Part shown: positions 9,815 to 18,880 of the stretch, piece after piece | Layout: every line of letters begins with the position of its first letter | How positions within the stretch are numbered: the first letter of the stretch is position 1 | Source of the DNA: Pseudomonas salomonii | Lineage (GTDB): Bacteria > Pseudomonadota > Gammaproteobacteria > Pseudomonadales > Pseudomonadaceae | Assembly (NCBI RefSeq): GCF_900107155.1 | Contig: NZ_FNOX01000004.1 | Location: 124,001 to 188,000, forward strand | Length of the DNA: 64,000 bases | Direction of reading: 5' to 3' | Program-made: the position numbers and the translations under genes | Notes under the pieces: generated by a model | The model's input: only the letters and a program-made list of their open reading frames with translations | Databases searched by the model: none | Told to the model about the DNA's origin: nothing

Positions 9815-11056
9815 CTCAGACTGCGCTTGGTGCGTTTGCGCCGCTGGCGGTGGTTCGTCAGGCAGCGGCTCGGCGTTTGGATAATCGCTCAGGTAGATGT
9901 TGTCACCATTGGTATAGCTGGCGGTGCTTGAAACCTGGCTACCGTCTTGTCGCAGCAGGCGGTATTCGCTGTGTAGAAGGTAAGCTGCAACGGCTTTCTT
10001 TGGCTGAACGTAGGTGATGATTTCCAGCGACGAAGCCTGGTCCCAGCCTTTGGCCGAACGTTGCGTGTGGGTGAAGTCGCGATCCAGGTGCGCCGAAAAA
10101 TTCAACTCGCAAACCTGTTCGCCGCCTGGCCACTCTTTGCCCAGGTCGATGCTGGTGTTGGCCGCCAGAGCCTTGGCAGTCCCACCTGTTTCACCTTTTG
10201 CAGCCGTCCACATGAACGGCTGACGGGTCGCTTCGATGTTGTGCCCAAAACCTACACAAAGGTGGCGGTCTGCGCGTTCCAGGCGATAGGTCGGCGACGA
10301 CTGAAACTGTTCAATCACGGTCAATTCCGGGTCTTTGACACAGAACCAGGGCAGCTCGCACGCCTGGGGCGTGTGGGCGGTTTCATCAGGTTCCGGGCGT
10401 TCGTACCCGCTGAGGGTCGGCGGTGGCAGGTCGTGCAACTGCGCTGTCAATGTCAGGCACAGCGAATAGGCCTCAAGGCTTGGCCTGGCATAGTTGCCAG
10501 TGCCGATGAAGGTGCCGGGGGCCAGGTATATTTCGCCGGCGGGTGCATCGGGAGGTGTCACCGACCAGAGGCTCAAATCGCTGGCGGCGCCGCTGCCTTT
10601 ATCGTCCCAGATCAATTCGCCCGCTTGAGCGGCCATCACCAGGTCTTCTCGCACGCACCGCACGGCATGGCGTGAGGGTTTGTCGTAGTCCACGCCGTAC
10701 ACCAGCCCCATCGCCACATAGCCTTCCGGTGGCAGCGGGCGCCAGATGGACGCATTGCCCAGCGCTCCGGTGCCTTCATCCTGCCACACCAATTGATAAT
10801 CGACGGGCGCACGCAGGGCTGTGCCATCGACCTTGTTCGCGTCGCTGACCACGGCGACAACGTTGGCGTGGTTGATATTGCGATAGTGGTTCACCGCAAT
10901 ATCACCCAAGGTAAAAAACGGGCTCAGGGCATCGGAGGCGGTGCTCGGCCGCCAGAGGCCGACGGCTTTGTGCGCGCCCGACCCTTTGTCGTTCCACAGT
11001 GGCAGAAACTCGCTGGTAAAGCTGATGAGCAGGTCATTGAATTGCAGAGGCTTCAT
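9767..11056 (-). CDS. Vps62-like (DUF946) repeat protein
   Basis: 429 residues resembling the Vps62-related family found in fungi, plants and some bacteria; the function is not established. A motif recurs three times with even spacing: LWNDKGSGAHKAVGLWRP (20-37), LVWQDEGTGALGNASIWRP (89-107) and LIWDDKGSGAASDLSLWSV (148-166), a W-x-D-x-G-[ST]-G-A-x5-[LI]-W pattern. No signal peptide or membrane helix is seen. The ATG at 11056 follows GGAG by eight bases. Its TAA lies 48 bp inside the convergent binding-protein gene. Confidence 0.65.
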   Translation of the reverse strand: MKPLQFNDLLISFTSEFLPLWNDKGSGAHKAVGLWRPSTASDALSPFFTLGDIAVNHYRNINHANVVAVVSDANKVDGTALRAPVDYQLVWQDEGTGALGNASIWRPLPPEGYVAMGLVYGVDYDKPSRHAVRCVREDLVMAAQAGELIWDDKGSGAASDLSLWSVTPPDAPAGEIYLAPGTFIGTGNYARPSLEAYSLCLTLTAQLHDLPPPTLSGYERPEPDETAHTPQACELPWFCVKDPELTVIEQFQSSPTYRLERADRHLCVGFGHNIEATRQPFMWTAAKGETGGTAKALAANTSIDLGKEWPGGEQVCELNFSAHLDRDFTHTQRSAKGWDQASSLEIITYVQPKKAVAAYLLHSEYRLLRQDGSQVSSTASYTNGDNIYLSDYPNAEPLPDEPPPAAQTHQAQSELEVTGHDLIDPTLIP

Positions 11057-11119
11057 GGAGGGCTCTCCAGTTGATGGGAGCATCAACTATCGAGCAGGGC
11101 AGTCAGTACCGAGCGGTAA

Positions 11120-11905
11120 CTATCTACGCGCCGGAAGATACGTACCGTTTTTGCCGTGTGCCGCCATGGCTTGGTTGCTGCGCACACTGATCATCAACTT
11201 GATATCAATCCAGTCGATGCCCTGGGCCTTGAGCTTGGGCAACTCACGCTCCAGTACCGCCAGCGTTTGCGGGTAAGGGTGGCCGATCATCACCACCGAG
11301 CCCTGTTTGTGCGCCAGCTTGATCGCGGTTTGCAATTGCGTGGCAATCGCCGCCTCGGTGCGTTCGTCATCCAGGAACACATCCCGCGAGACATGCGCCA
11401 GGCCGATCTTCTGCGCCTCGGCGGCGGCGACGGTCTGTGCGCTGGTGCGGCTGTCGACAAAGAACTTGTTGCGCCGTTGCAGCTCGGCCATCAACCACGC
11501 CATCGCCGCTGGCTGGGCGGTCATGCGGCTGCCCATATGGTTGTTGATGCCGGCGGTGTAGGGCACGGCCTTGAAGGCGGCGTCCAGGCGCTTGCCGAGT
11601 TCTTCGATGGGCAGCTCGGGGTGCCAGGCGAACGGGCCGGTGGCTGGGTCCATGGGCATGTGCAGGATCACGACCTTGCCGGCCTTGTGCGCTTCACGGG
11701 CGAATTCGGCGGCGTGGGGCGTGTCGGGCATGATCGCCGTGGTCACCGGCCCTGGCAGGCCCAGCACGCGACGGTCCCGGGGCAGGTTTTGCCCCAGGTC
11801 GTCGATGATAAGGGTCAGGTAGGCCTTTTGCGGCTCGCCGGCAGGCGTCGCGTGGGCGACGCCTGCCAGGCTGAACAGCAGAGCGATGATCAGGGCAAAA
11901 CGCAT
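11120..11905 (-). CDS. Divergent polysaccharide deacetylase family protein
   Basis: 261 residues with a signal peptide (MRFALIIALLFSLAGVAHA). The NodB-like barrel family PF04748 (YibQ) is recognised by LTLIIDDLGQN, TTAIMPDTPH, VILHMPMDP and NNHMGSRMT. Members are periplasmic and often sit beside envC and ctp genes; the substrate is not known from sequence. It starts just after the ctpA stop, so it is the last gene of gpmI-envC-ctpA-yibQ. Confidence 0.88.
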   Translation of the reverse strand: MRFALIIALLFSLAGVAHATPAGEPQKAYLTLIIDDLGQNLPRDRRVLGLPGPVTTAIMPDTPHAAEFAREAHKAGKVVILHMPMDPATGPFAWHPELPIEELGKRLDAAFKAVPYTAGINNHMGSRMTAQPAAMAWLMAELQRRNKFFVDSRTSAQTVAAAEAQKIGLAHVSRDVFLDDERTEAAIATQLQTAIKLAHKQGSVVMIGHPYPQTLAVLERELPKLKAQGIDWIDIKLMISVRSNQAMAAHGKNGTYLPARR

Positions 11906-11906
11906 A

Positions 11907-13214
11907 TCAACGGCTGCGCGTAATGCTCAGGCCTTTAAGCAGGCTGAGCGCCTGGGCCAGTTGGTAGTCGTCGTCCTGCGGCATCGGCTTGGCTTTGGTG
12001 CCACTGCCGGTCGGCTGGTCGGCGCCGCCGTTGCCATTGCCCAAGTGACCTTGCAGGTCGGCCTCTTTGTAGTACTCGCTGTCGACCTCGTTGGTAATCT
12101 TGGCCCGGCGCACCTCGATGTCCGGCACGATGCCCTGGGCCTGGATCGAGCGACCGTTCGGCGTGTAGTACAACGCCGTGGTGATCTTCAGGGCGCGGTC
12201 GTTGTTCAGCGGCAATACGGTTTGCACCGAGCCTTTGCCGAAGCTGGTGGTGCCCATCAGCACGCCGCGCTTCTGGTCTTGCAGGGCCCCGGCGACAATT
12301 TCCGACGCCGAAGCGCTGCCACCGTTGATCAGCACGGCCAGTGGCACGCCTTCGCTCAGGTCGTTGCCGGTGGCCGAGAAGCGCAACTCGGAGTTGGCGA
12401 TACGGCCCTTGGTGTACACGATCAGGCCTTTGCTGATGAAGTGGTCGACCACTTCAACCGCCGACTGCAGCACGCCGCCTGGGTTGTTACGCAGGTCGAG
12501 CACGATGCCGTTGAGTTTCTTGCCGTTGTCTTTGCGCAGTTTGGCCAGGGCCTTGGCCACTTCGTCGCCGGTCTTGACCTGGAACTGGGTGATACGGATG
12601 TAACCGTAGCCCGACTCCAGCAACTGGCTCTTCACGCTCTTGACCGTGATGGTCGCGCGGGCCAGGGTCACGTCAAACGGGTTGCCGCCGTCGCGTACCA
12701 GGGTCAGGGTGATTTTCTGGCCGAGCTTGCCGCGCATCTTGTCGACGGCCTCGGTCATGGACTGGCCACGGGTCGGCTGGCCGTTGATCTTCACGATCAA
12801 GTCGCCGGCCTGAATGCCCGCCTTGGACGCAGGGGTGTCATCGATCGGCGAGACCACTTTGATCTGGCCATCTTCGGAACCGACTTCGATGCCCAGGCCG
12901 CCGAACTCACCGCTGGTGCTTTCCTGCAGCTCGGCAAAGTCTTCCGGCCCCAGGTAAGCGGAGTGCGGGTCGAGGTTGCTGAGCATGCCCTTGATGGCAT
13001 TTTCCAGCAGGGTCTTGTCGTCTACGGGTTCGACATAGGCTGCCTTGATCCGGTCCATGACCTCGGCAAAGGTACGCAGCTCGTCCAGCGGCAGCGGCGC
13101 CTTGGTGGTCGCAGCGGTGGCGGCGGGTGCAGCCTGGTCGGCAAAAGCCAGAGGCGCGCCGATCACCAGGGCGATCGTCAGGGCCAGCGAAGTGAGGCGG
13201 GACAAATGCAGCAT
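11907..13214 (-). CDS. ctpA: C-terminal processing protease, S41 family
   Basis: 435-residue periplasmic serine protease. The signal peptide ends near residue 25 (PLAFA-DQ). The PDZ domain spans about 98-180 and the S41 core follows. The Ser/Lys dyad is Ser302 (GGSASASEI) and Lys327 (GTTSFGKGS), with the same 25-residue spacing as E. coli Prc. In Pseudomonas, CtpA degrades cell-wall cross-link hydrolases, which fits its place beside envC. AGGAG precedes the ATG by nine bases. Confidence 0.93.
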   Translation of the reverse strand: MLHLSRLTSLALTIALVIGAPLAFADQAAPAATAATTKAPLPLDELRTFAEVMDRIKAAYVEPVDDKTLLENAIKGMLSNLDPHSAYLGPEDFAELQESTSGEFGGLGIEVGSEDGQIKVVSPIDDTPASKAGIQAGDLIVKINGQPTRGQSMTEAVDKMRGKLGQKITLTLVRDGGNPFDVTLARATITVKSVKSQLLESGYGYIRITQFQVKTGDEVAKALAKLRKDNGKKLNGIVLDLRNNPGGVLQSAVEVVDHFISKGLIVYTKGRIANSELRFSATGNDLSEGVPLAVLINGGSASASEIVAGALQDQKRGVLMGTTSFGKGSVQTVLPLNNDRALKITTALYYTPNGRSIQAQGIVPDIEVRRAKITNEVDSEYYKEADLQGHLGNGNGGADQPTGSGTKAKPMPQDDDYQLAQALSLLKGLSITRSR

Positions 13215-13244
13215 GTCGAACGAACTCCTAATGTAGGTGCAGCC

Positions 13245-14540
13245 CTATCCTTGGGAACGGCACCATTGTGCAGGGTCGCTCGGGCGGCCCTGCTGACGAA
13301 TAGCGAAGTACAGCGCCGGGGTGTCCTGGCCGCCACTGTTACCGACAGTGGAGATGGATTCACCGGCTTTTACAACATCACCTGCCGACTTGAGTAATGT
13401 CTGATTGTGGCCGTAAAGGCTCAAATAGCCATTGCCGTGGTCAAGAATCACCAACAAACCGGCGCCGCGCAGCCAATCGGCAAACACCACACGCCCACCG
13501 TGAACGGCGTGGACCTGGCTGCCGGCGGCGGCGCTGATCATCACCCCATCCCACTTGGCGCGGGTGTCATCGCCACGGGTTTCACCAAAGCGCGCCAGTA
13601 GTCGACCATCAACGGGCCATGGAAGTTTTCCGCGGGCTGAAGCAAAAGGGCCGCCGAAGTTCTCGCCGGAGCTGGAAACCAGCGGCCCAGGCGCTGCGCG
13701 CGCCGGTTTACGCGGCGCTGGCGCGTCAGTGGTGGCGGCCAGCTCGGCTTCACGCTGGCGCTTTTTTTCCGCTTCCTGCTGGGCGATCAGCGCTTTTTGC
13801 CGCGCTTCTTCAGCCTCACGTGCCTGGCGCGCCAGGGTTTCTTCGATGGTTTTGAGCACTTTGCCCAGGTCAGCCTGGTCTTGCTCGCGGGCCTGGAGCT
13901 TGGCGTCGCGGGCTTTCACGTCATCATTGAGCTTGGCCAGGGCTTGCTGGCGTTCTTTGCGCACCTTGTCCAACTGGTCGCGCTGGGTGTCGAGGGCGGT
14001 TTTCTGATCAAGCAATTGCGACTGCTGGTCGGCGATTTCCTGCTCGACATTGGCCAACTGGCGCAGGGTTTCATTAAAACCCTTCAATTGCGCCAGGCGG
14101 GCCTTGCTCAGGTAGTCGTAATAGGTGAGGGTGCGCGCGAATTTCTCGGGGTTCTGCTGGTTGAGCAGCAGCTTGAGGTATTCCTGGCGGCCGCTCTGGT
14201 AGGCGGCGCGGGCCTGGATCGCGATCAGGCGTTGCTGTTCAACGCGTGCGCTCTGGAGTTTTTTTTTCTCAGCGTCGAGTCGCTCCAGTTCCGACTCGCT
14301 CTTCTTTAATTCTTTTTGTAGCTCCTGGACCTGCTTCTCGAGCTTGCCCATCTCGGTTTCCGTGCCGCGCAGGTCTTTCTGCACCCCGGATTTTTCTTCC
14401 TGGAGCTTGCCGAGCAGTTTTTTCAGCTCGGTAATGTCCTGACGCGTAGCGTCCAACTGTTGTTGGGTTTGTGCGCGCTCATCGGCAAACGCCGGTTGGA
14501 GCAAGCAGACTAGAGCGAGGGTAATCAAGGCGCGAAGCAT
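13245..14540 (-). CDS. envC: Murein hydrolase activator EnvC
   Basis: 431-residue periplasmic protein: signal peptide (1-18, ending AFA), a long coiled coil with heptads of E/K/Q (about 25-270), and a C-terminal LytM/M23 domain. The zinc ligands look lost (LYFAIRQQG where active enzymes have HxH), as in E. coli EnvC, so it should activate amidases instead of cutting murein. The reading frame continues upstream to 14741, but that part lies inside a REPIN repeat; MLRALITLAL at 14540 starts the signal peptide. Confidence 0.93.
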   Translation of the reverse strand: MLRALITLALVCLLQPAFADERAQTQQQLDATRQDITELKKLLGKLQEEKSGVQKDLRGTETEMGKLEKQVQELQKELKKSESELERLDAEKKKLQSARVEQQRLIAIQARAAYQSGRQEYLKLLLNQQNPEKFARTLTYYDYLSKARLAQLKGFNETLRQLANVEQEIADQQSQLLDQKTALDTQRDQLDKVRKERQQALAKLNDDVKARDAKLQAREQDQADLGKVLKTIEETLARQAREAEEARQKALIAQQEAEKKRQREAELAATTDAPAPRKPARAAPGPLVSSSGENFGGPFASARGKLPWPVDGRLLARFGETRGDDTRAKWDGVMISAAAGSQVHAVHGGRVVFADWLRGAGLLVILDHGNGYLSLYGHNQTLLKSAGDVVKAGESISTVGNSGGQDTPALYFAIRQQGRPSDPAQWCRSQG

Positions 14541-14652
14541 AGAGGCGGGCGACACCAGGGAAAGGGACGGCCTAGTATGCCCGCCAAGCGCCGCAAAAAA
14601 AACGCCCAATTCGGGCTGGAGAGCAAGATATCTCACGGACGCCACATGCAGA

Positions 14653-14742
14653 TGTGGGAGCTGGCTTGCCTGCGATAGCGGTGTGTCAGTGAACTGTGTA
14701 GTCGACTGGCAGAATGCTATCGCGGGCAAGCCCGCTCCCACA
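14653..14742. repeat. REPIN, family A (copy 1, diverged)
   Basis: Inverted pair of GTGGGAGCTGGCTTGCCTGCGATAGC-like and GCTATCGCGGGCAAGCCCGCTCCCAC-like arms about 40 bp apart, between gpmI and envC. The arms differ slightly from the other copies (TGCGATAGC in place of TCGCGAA). Confidence 0.85.
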
Positions 14743-14765
14743 CTGGTTTTGTGGTGAGGCTGGGA

Positions 14766-16292
14766 TCAGACCAGAATCGAAGTACCGGTCATCTCTTTCG
14801 GTTTCTCCAGCCCCATCAGTTTCAGCATGGTCGGCGCCACGTCCGCCAGTACGCCGCCTTCGCGCACTTTAAGGTCACGCTTGCCGACATAGATGAACGG
14901 CACCGGCTCGGTGGTGTGGGCGGTGTGGGCTTGCCCGGTGGATTCGTCGGACATCTGCTCGCAGTTGCCGTGGTCGGCGGTGATCAGCGCTTCGCCGCCG
15001 ACTTTCTCCAGGGCGTCGACGATGCGACCGACGCACAGGTCCAGGCATTCCACGGCTTTTACGGCCGCTTCCAGGTTGCCGCTGTGGCCGACCATGTCGC
15101 CGTTGGCGTAGTTGACCACGATCACGTCGTAACGCTGGTGTTCGATGGCATCGACGATTTTGTCAGTGACTTCCGGCGCGCTCATTTCCGGCTGCAGGTC
15201 GTAGGTGGCGACTTTTGGCGACGGGATCAGGATGCGTTCTTCACCCGGGAACGGCTCTTCGCGGCCACCGGAGAAGAAGAAGGTCACGTGGGCATATTTT
15301 TCGGTTTCGGCAATGCGCAGCTGAGTCTTGCCGTTTTTCGCCAAATAGTCGCCCAGCACGTTTTCCAGGCTGCCCGGCGCGAATGCCGAAGGGGCCGGGA
15401 TGTTGGCGGCGTATTGGGTAAGCATGACGAACTCGGCTTTCGGCTGGCGTGCGCGCTCGAAGTCCTTGAAACCGGCGTCAACGAATACGTGGCTCAGCTC
15501 GCGCGCACGGTCGGCGCGGAAGTTCATGAACACCAGGGCGTCGCCGTCTTCGACTTTGACCGGCTCGCCGATGGTGGTGGCTTTGACGAATTCGTCGCTC
15601 TCGCCACGCGCATAGGCGGCTTCCAGACCTTCCTGGGCGGTGGCGGCGTGAAATTCGCCCTGGCCTTCCGCGATCAGGTTGTAGGCCTGGGCGACACGGT
15701 CCCAACGGTTGTCACGGTCCATGGCGAAGTAACGGCCGACCAGGCTGGCGATGCGGCCCTTGCCGAGGGCGGCGAAGGTGGCGTCGAGCAGTTCGATGGA
15801 CGATTGCGCGCTTTTCGGCGGCGTATCGCGGCCGTCGAGGAAGGCGTGCAGGTAGATTTTTTCGGCGCCGCGCTTGAAGGCCAGTTCGGCCATGGCAACC
15901 AGGTGGTCCTGGTGGCTGTGTACACCGCCGTCGGACAACAGGCCCATAAAGTGCACGGCTTTGCCGGCGGCTACGGCTTTATCCACCGCCGCGCAGATGG
16001 TCGGGTTCTCGAAGAACTCGCCATCACGGATCGCTTTGGTCACGCGGGTGAAGTCCTGGTATACCACTCGTCCGGCGCCCAGGTTCATGTGGCCGACTTC
16101 GGAGTTGCCCATTTGGCCGTCCGGCAAGCCCACATCCATACCGGAACCGGAGATCAGGCCGTTGGGCACGGTGGCGGTCAGGCGGTCGAGTACCGGCTTC
16201 TTGGCCGAGTACACGGCGTTGTCGTGGTGGCTTTCACTGTGTCCAAAGCCATCGAGAATTATCAGGACCAAAGGTTTAGGCGTGGTAGTCAT
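14766..16292 (-). CDS. gpmI: 2,3-bisphosphoglycerate-independent phosphoglycerate mutase
   Basis: 508-residue glycolytic/gluconeogenic enzyme of the alkaline phosphatase superfamily using two metal ions. The phospho-acceptor is Ser64 ([12 protein letters not shown]), metal Asp14 is in LIILDGFG, and the later metal motifs are ITADHGNCE and [14 protein letters not shown] precedes the ATG at 16292; an earlier in-frame ATG at 16370 adds a non-homologous leader. First gene of the leftward gpmI-envC-ctpA unit and divergent from the rhodanese gene. Confidence 0.95.
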   Translation of the reverse strand: MTTTPKPLVLIILDGFGHSESHHDNAVYSAKKPVLDRLTATVPNGLISGSGMDVGLPDGQMGNSEVGHMNLGAGRVVYQDFTRVTKAIRDGEFFENPTICAAVDKAVAAGKAVHFMGLLSDGGVHSHQDHLVAMAELAFKRGAEKIYLHAFLDGRDTPPKSAQSSIELLDATFAALGKGRIASLVGRYFAMDRDNRWDRVAQAYNLIAEGQGEFHAATAQEGLEAAYARGESDEFVKATTIGEPVKVEDGDALVFMNFRADRARELSHVFVDAGFKDFERARQPKAEFVMLTQYAANIPAPSAFAPGSLENVLGDYLAKNGKTQLRIAETEKYAHVTFFFSGGREEPFPGEERILIPSPKVATYDLQPEMSAPEVTDKIVDAIEHQRYDVIVVNYANGDMVGHSGNLEAAVKAVECLDLCVGRIVDALEKVGGEALITADHGNCEQMSDESTGQAHTAHTTEPVPFIYVGKRDLKVREGGVLADVAPTMLKLMGLEKPKEMTGTSILV

Positions 16293-16443
16293 AGATCCTC
16301 TCGCGGCGCTAATAAAGGAAGACAATTGAAAAGGGAGTAGCAGTCTAAAGCGAAGTTCCGACCACGTCACCGCTTTACGGGGGTTGGCCGCCCCTGACGG
16401 CTGTGTATACTTACCGCCATTTTAACGCCCTGGAACCTCCTTG

Positions 16444-16857
16444 ATGGTTGATCACCTGATTGCATTTGCCACTGCCCACTACCTGCTCGCGGGTGCCTTC
16501 GTCATCCTGCTGGCGCTGCTGATCGCTCATGAAATGAGTCGCGGTGGCCGCAGCCTGAGCACGTCGGAGCTGACCGCGCTGGTCAACAAGGATGAGGCCG
16601 TTGTCGTGGATATTCGCCCGGCCAAGGATTTCGCCGCCGGCCATATCGTCGGCGCCCTGAACATTCCGCAGGACAAGCTGATCGCCCGCTTGCCCGAGCT
16701 GGAAAAACACAAGGCCAAGACCATTATTCTGGTCGACGCCCAAGGCCAGCACGCCGGCACCCATGCCCGCGAGATGCTCAAAGCCGGTTTTACCGCCGCC
16801 AAACTGTCCGGCGGTATCGGCAGCTGGAAGGCCGATAACCTGCCGCTGGTGAAGTGA
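16444..16857 (+). CDS. Membrane-anchored rhodanese-like protein (YibN type)
   Basis: 137 residues: an N-terminal membrane helix (about 12-31) followed by one rhodanese domain (VDIRPAKDFAAGHIVGALNIP). At the active-loop position the sequence reads VDAQGQHA, with no Cys, so sulfurtransferase activity is unlikely. The neighbours grxC and secB are the usual context. An in-frame TTG one codon upstream exists; ATG is preferred. Confidence 0.88.
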   Translation: MVDHLIAFATAHYLLAGAFVILLALLIAHEMSRGGRSLSTSELTALVNKDEAVVVDIRPAKDFAAGHIVGALNIPQDKLIARLPELEKHKAKTIILVDAQGQHAGTHAREMLKAGFTAAKLSGGIGSWKADNLPLVK

Positions 16858-16858
16858 T

Positions 16859-17113
16859 ATGAGCCAGGTTGTCGTTTACTCCAGCGATTGGTGCCCTTAC
16901 TGCATGCGGGCCAAGGCTCTGCTTGAGAAAAAGGGCGTTGCCTTCGAAGAGATCAAGGTCGACGGCAAACCCCAGGTGCGCGCCGAAATGGCCCAGAAAG
17001 CGGGACGCACGTCCGTGCCGCAGATCTGGATCGGCGACAAGCATGTCGGTGGGTGCGATGACCTGTTCGCTCTGGAGCGCGCCGGTAAACTCGATGCGCT
17101 GCTGCTCGTCTGA
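16859..17113 (+). CDS. grxC: Glutaredoxin 3
   Basis: 84-residue dithiol glutaredoxin with the active site C12-P-Y-C15, followed by the cis-Pro motif TSVPQIW and GGCDDL for glutathione binding. It reduces protein and glutathione mixed disulfides in the cytoplasm. It begins one base after the rhodanese stop codon, so the two are coupled. Confidence 0.96.
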   Translation: MSQVVVYSSDWCPYCMRAKALLEKKGVAFEEIKVDGKPQVRAEMAQKAGRTSVPQIWIGDKHVGGCDDLFALERAGKLDALLLV

Positions 17114-17155
17114 CTCCTAAACCCTAAAAGACCCCAAGATCAAGAAGGATCTGCG

Positions 17156-17635
17156 ATGACTGACCAACAGAACACCGAAGCAGCAGAAGCTCAAGGCCCA
17201 CAGTTTTCGCTGCAGCGGATCTACGTGCGTGACCTGTCGTTCGAAGCGCCGAAAAGCCCGGCCATCTTCCGTCAGGAATGGACCCCAAGCGTTGCGCTGG
17301 ACCTGAACACCCGTCAAAAGGCTCTGGAAGGCGACTTCCACGAAGTCGTGCTGACCTTGTCCGTGACTGTTAAGAACGGCGAAGAAGTAGCTTTCATCGC
17401 TGAAGTGCAACAGGCTGGTATCTTCCTGATCCAGGGCCTGGACGAAGCGTCCATGAGCCACACCCTGGGCGCGTTCTGCCCGAACATCCTGTTCCCGTAT
17501 GCCCGTGAGACCCTGGACAGCCTGGTCACCCGTGGCTCGTTCCCTGCGCTGATGCTGGCGCCGGTGAACTTCGATGCCCTGTACGCGCAAGAGCTGCAGC
17601 GCATGCAACAGGAAGGTTCGTCGACTGTTCAGTAA
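17156..17635 (+). CDS. secB: Protein-export chaperone SecB
   Basis: 159-residue cytoplasmic chaperone that holds preproteins unfolded and delivers them to SecA. Family features are [16 protein letters not shown] near the N-terminus, the acidic LTLSVTV strand and [13 protein letters not shown] at the C-terminus. It lies 42 bases after grxC, with AAGGATCTGCG before the ATG. The gene ends shortly before a REPIN. Confidence 0.97.
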   Translation: MTDQQNTEAAEAQGPQFSLQRIYVRDLSFEAPKSPAIFRQEWTPSVALDLNTRQKALEGDFHEVVLTLSVTVKNGEEVAFIAEVQQAGIFLIQGLDEASMSHTLGAFCPNILFPYARETLDSLVTRGSFPALMLAPVNFDALYAQELQRMQQEGSSTVQ

Positions 17636-17663
17636 GCTGTTCTGAGCAACGACACCGATCAAA

Positions 17664-17754
17664 TGTGGGAGCGGGCTTGCTCGCGAATGCGGTACTTCAG
17701 TCGATATCTTCGTTGACTGACACTCCGCTTTCGCGAGCAAGCCCGCTCCCACAT
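17664..17754. repeat. REPIN, family A (copy 2)
   Basis: TGTGGGAGCGGGCTTGCTCG, about 45 bp of spacer, then the inverted partner CGAGCAAGCCCGCTCCCACA. It separates the convergent secB and trmL genes and could act as a bidirectional terminator. Confidence 0.92.
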
Positions 17755-17767
17755 TTGTTATGCGGTG

Positions 17768-18223
17768 TTATTTAAAGCCGAGTTGGCGCCAGCCTTCATA
17801 GACAGCGACGGCCACGGTGTTGGACAGGTTCAAGCTGCGGCAACCCTCGCGCATCGGCAGGCGCAGACGATGGCCCTCAGGCAGTGCATCAAGCACCTCC
17901 GCCGGCAGGCCACGGCTTTCCGGGCCGAACAGGAAGGCGTCGCCTTCGGCAAAGCTGGCATCATGAAACGGCCGCGAGCCCTTGGTGGTGAACGCGAACA
18001 GCCGCGGGTGGCCCAAACTCTCCAGGCAGCTGGCGAGGTCGGCGTGGCGCTTGAGCGTGGCGTACTCGTGGTAGTCCAGCCCGGCGCGACGCAGGCGTTT
18101 GTCGTCCATGTCAAAGCCCAGCGGCTCGATCAAATGCAGGTGGCAGCCACTGTTGGCGCACAGCCTGATAACGTTGCCGGTATTCGGCGGAATTTCTGGT
18201 TGAAAAAGGATGACGTGAAACAT
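17768..18223 (-). CDS. trmL: tRNA (cytidine(34)-2'-O)-methyltransferase TrmL
   Basis: 151-residue SPOUT-class enzyme that methylates the wobble base of tRNA-Leu species using S-adenosylmethionine. The knot motifs are NTGNVIRLC, FGPESRGLP and LRLPMREGCRSLNLSNTVAV. The start MFHVILFQPEIPPN matches the family; the frame is open upstream but that part is not homologous. Its start codon overlaps that of the divergent gene at 18222 within one CATG. Confidence 0.95.
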   Translation of the reverse strand: MFHVILFQPEIPPNTGNVIRLCANSGCHLHLIEPLGFDMDDKRLRRAGLDYHEYATLKRHADLASCLESLGHPRLFAFTTKGSRPFHDASFAEGDAFLFGPESRGLPAEVLDALPEGHRLRLPMREGCRSLNLSNTVAVAVYEGWRQLGFK

Positions 18224-18662
18224 GCACGGCTCCGAAGGCAAAGATGCGCTGCATTCTACCCCTGAAGACGACCCAAGGCCGAAGCTATTGCCACGGGTGA
18301 TGGGCTCATTGGCAATTGTTGGTTTGATGATCGGGCTGATGATCGGCCGCCTGACCACGCCGGATCCGGTCGAACTGCAGCAGGTAGAAACAGCGGCAGA
18401 CGGCGTGGTGGTGTGGTTCAACAGCGAACCCAAGCTGCACGGCGAACACGTCGACGGCACCGTTGCAGTGTTGTTCGACGCGCAAGGCAAGGCTGCCAGC
18501 GGGCAACTCAAGGTCAACGACAAGGACGTGAACTGGCGGGTTCGCAAAACCGATGGCGGCTTGCTGCTGAACCTGGTGGCGGCTCGGCCGTTGCGCGGGG
18601 AGTGGAAAGGCGAGAAGGCTGATGGCCGCTGGCGGCTGGAGATCCATCTCCAAGAGCAATAA
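18222..18662 (+). CDS. Hypothetical membrane-anchored protein
   Basis: 146 residues of unknown function. A short charged N-terminus is followed by a membrane helix (about 27-43, GSLAIVGLMIGLMIGRL) and a beta-rich, probably periplasmic domain ending LEIHLQEQ. The position between trmL and nrsZ is the same as that of PA5126 in P. aeruginosa, by my memory of that map. A start at Met27 (18300) is possible and would leave just the helix and domain. It overlaps the trmL start codon divergently. Confidence 0.65.
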   Translation: MHGSEGKDALHSTPEDDPRPKLLPRVMGSLAIVGLMIGLMIGRLTTPDPVELQQVETAADGVVVWFNSEPKLHGEHVDGTVAVLFDAQGKAASGQLKVNDKDVNWRVRKTDGGLLLNLVAARPLRGEWKGEKADGRWRLEIHLQEQ

Positions 18663-18870
18663 AAGAGGGAGTTCCCGGCCTGCCTGTACCAGGGCTCCCA
18701 AAACGGGGTGAAGCCATGAAGGCTTCGGTGTTAAAGAGGGAATCCCCGGCCTGCCTGTACCGAGGTTCCCGAAACGGGTGTGGGGCGCGACGCGATGCGC
18801 ATCAAGCACCCCAGGTGTAAAGAGGGGATTCTCGGCCTGCCTGTACCAAGGTCCCCGAAACTGGGTGATG
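18657..18870 (-). ncRNA. nrsZ: NrsZ, nitrogen-regulated sRNA with three modules
   Basis: Downstream of ntrC and on its strand, where NrsZ lies in P. aeruginosa (NtrBC/RpoN-dependent, processed into three similar short RNAs). Three copies of a hairpin occupy 18824-18856, 18738-18770 and 18667-18699. The apical sequence is constant (minus strand GGTACAGGCAGGCC). The stem ends covary: GGGGA/TCCCC, GGGAA/TTCCC and GGGAG/CTCCC. Each copy is followed by TCTTT, and the last by TCTTTTATT, which would terminate transcription. The 5' end is placed from the sigma-54 promoter at 18881-18896. Confidence 0.88.
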
Positions 18871-18880
18871 TAAGGGTTAT

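Noticed and set aside
14541..14741. 67-residue upstream extension of EnvC
   Set aside because: It is largely made of a translated REPIN and would mask the signal peptide starting at 14540.
18600..18662. sRNA promoter on the plus strand before the three repeats
   Set aside because: No GG-N10-GC or sigma-70 pattern was found there, whereas the minus strand has a near-perfect sigma-54 site at 18881-18896.
18663..18860. CRISPR-like direct repeats
   Set aside because: There are only three copies, with covarying hairpin stems and uneven spacers, no cas genes and a sigma-54 promoter; the features fit NrsZ.
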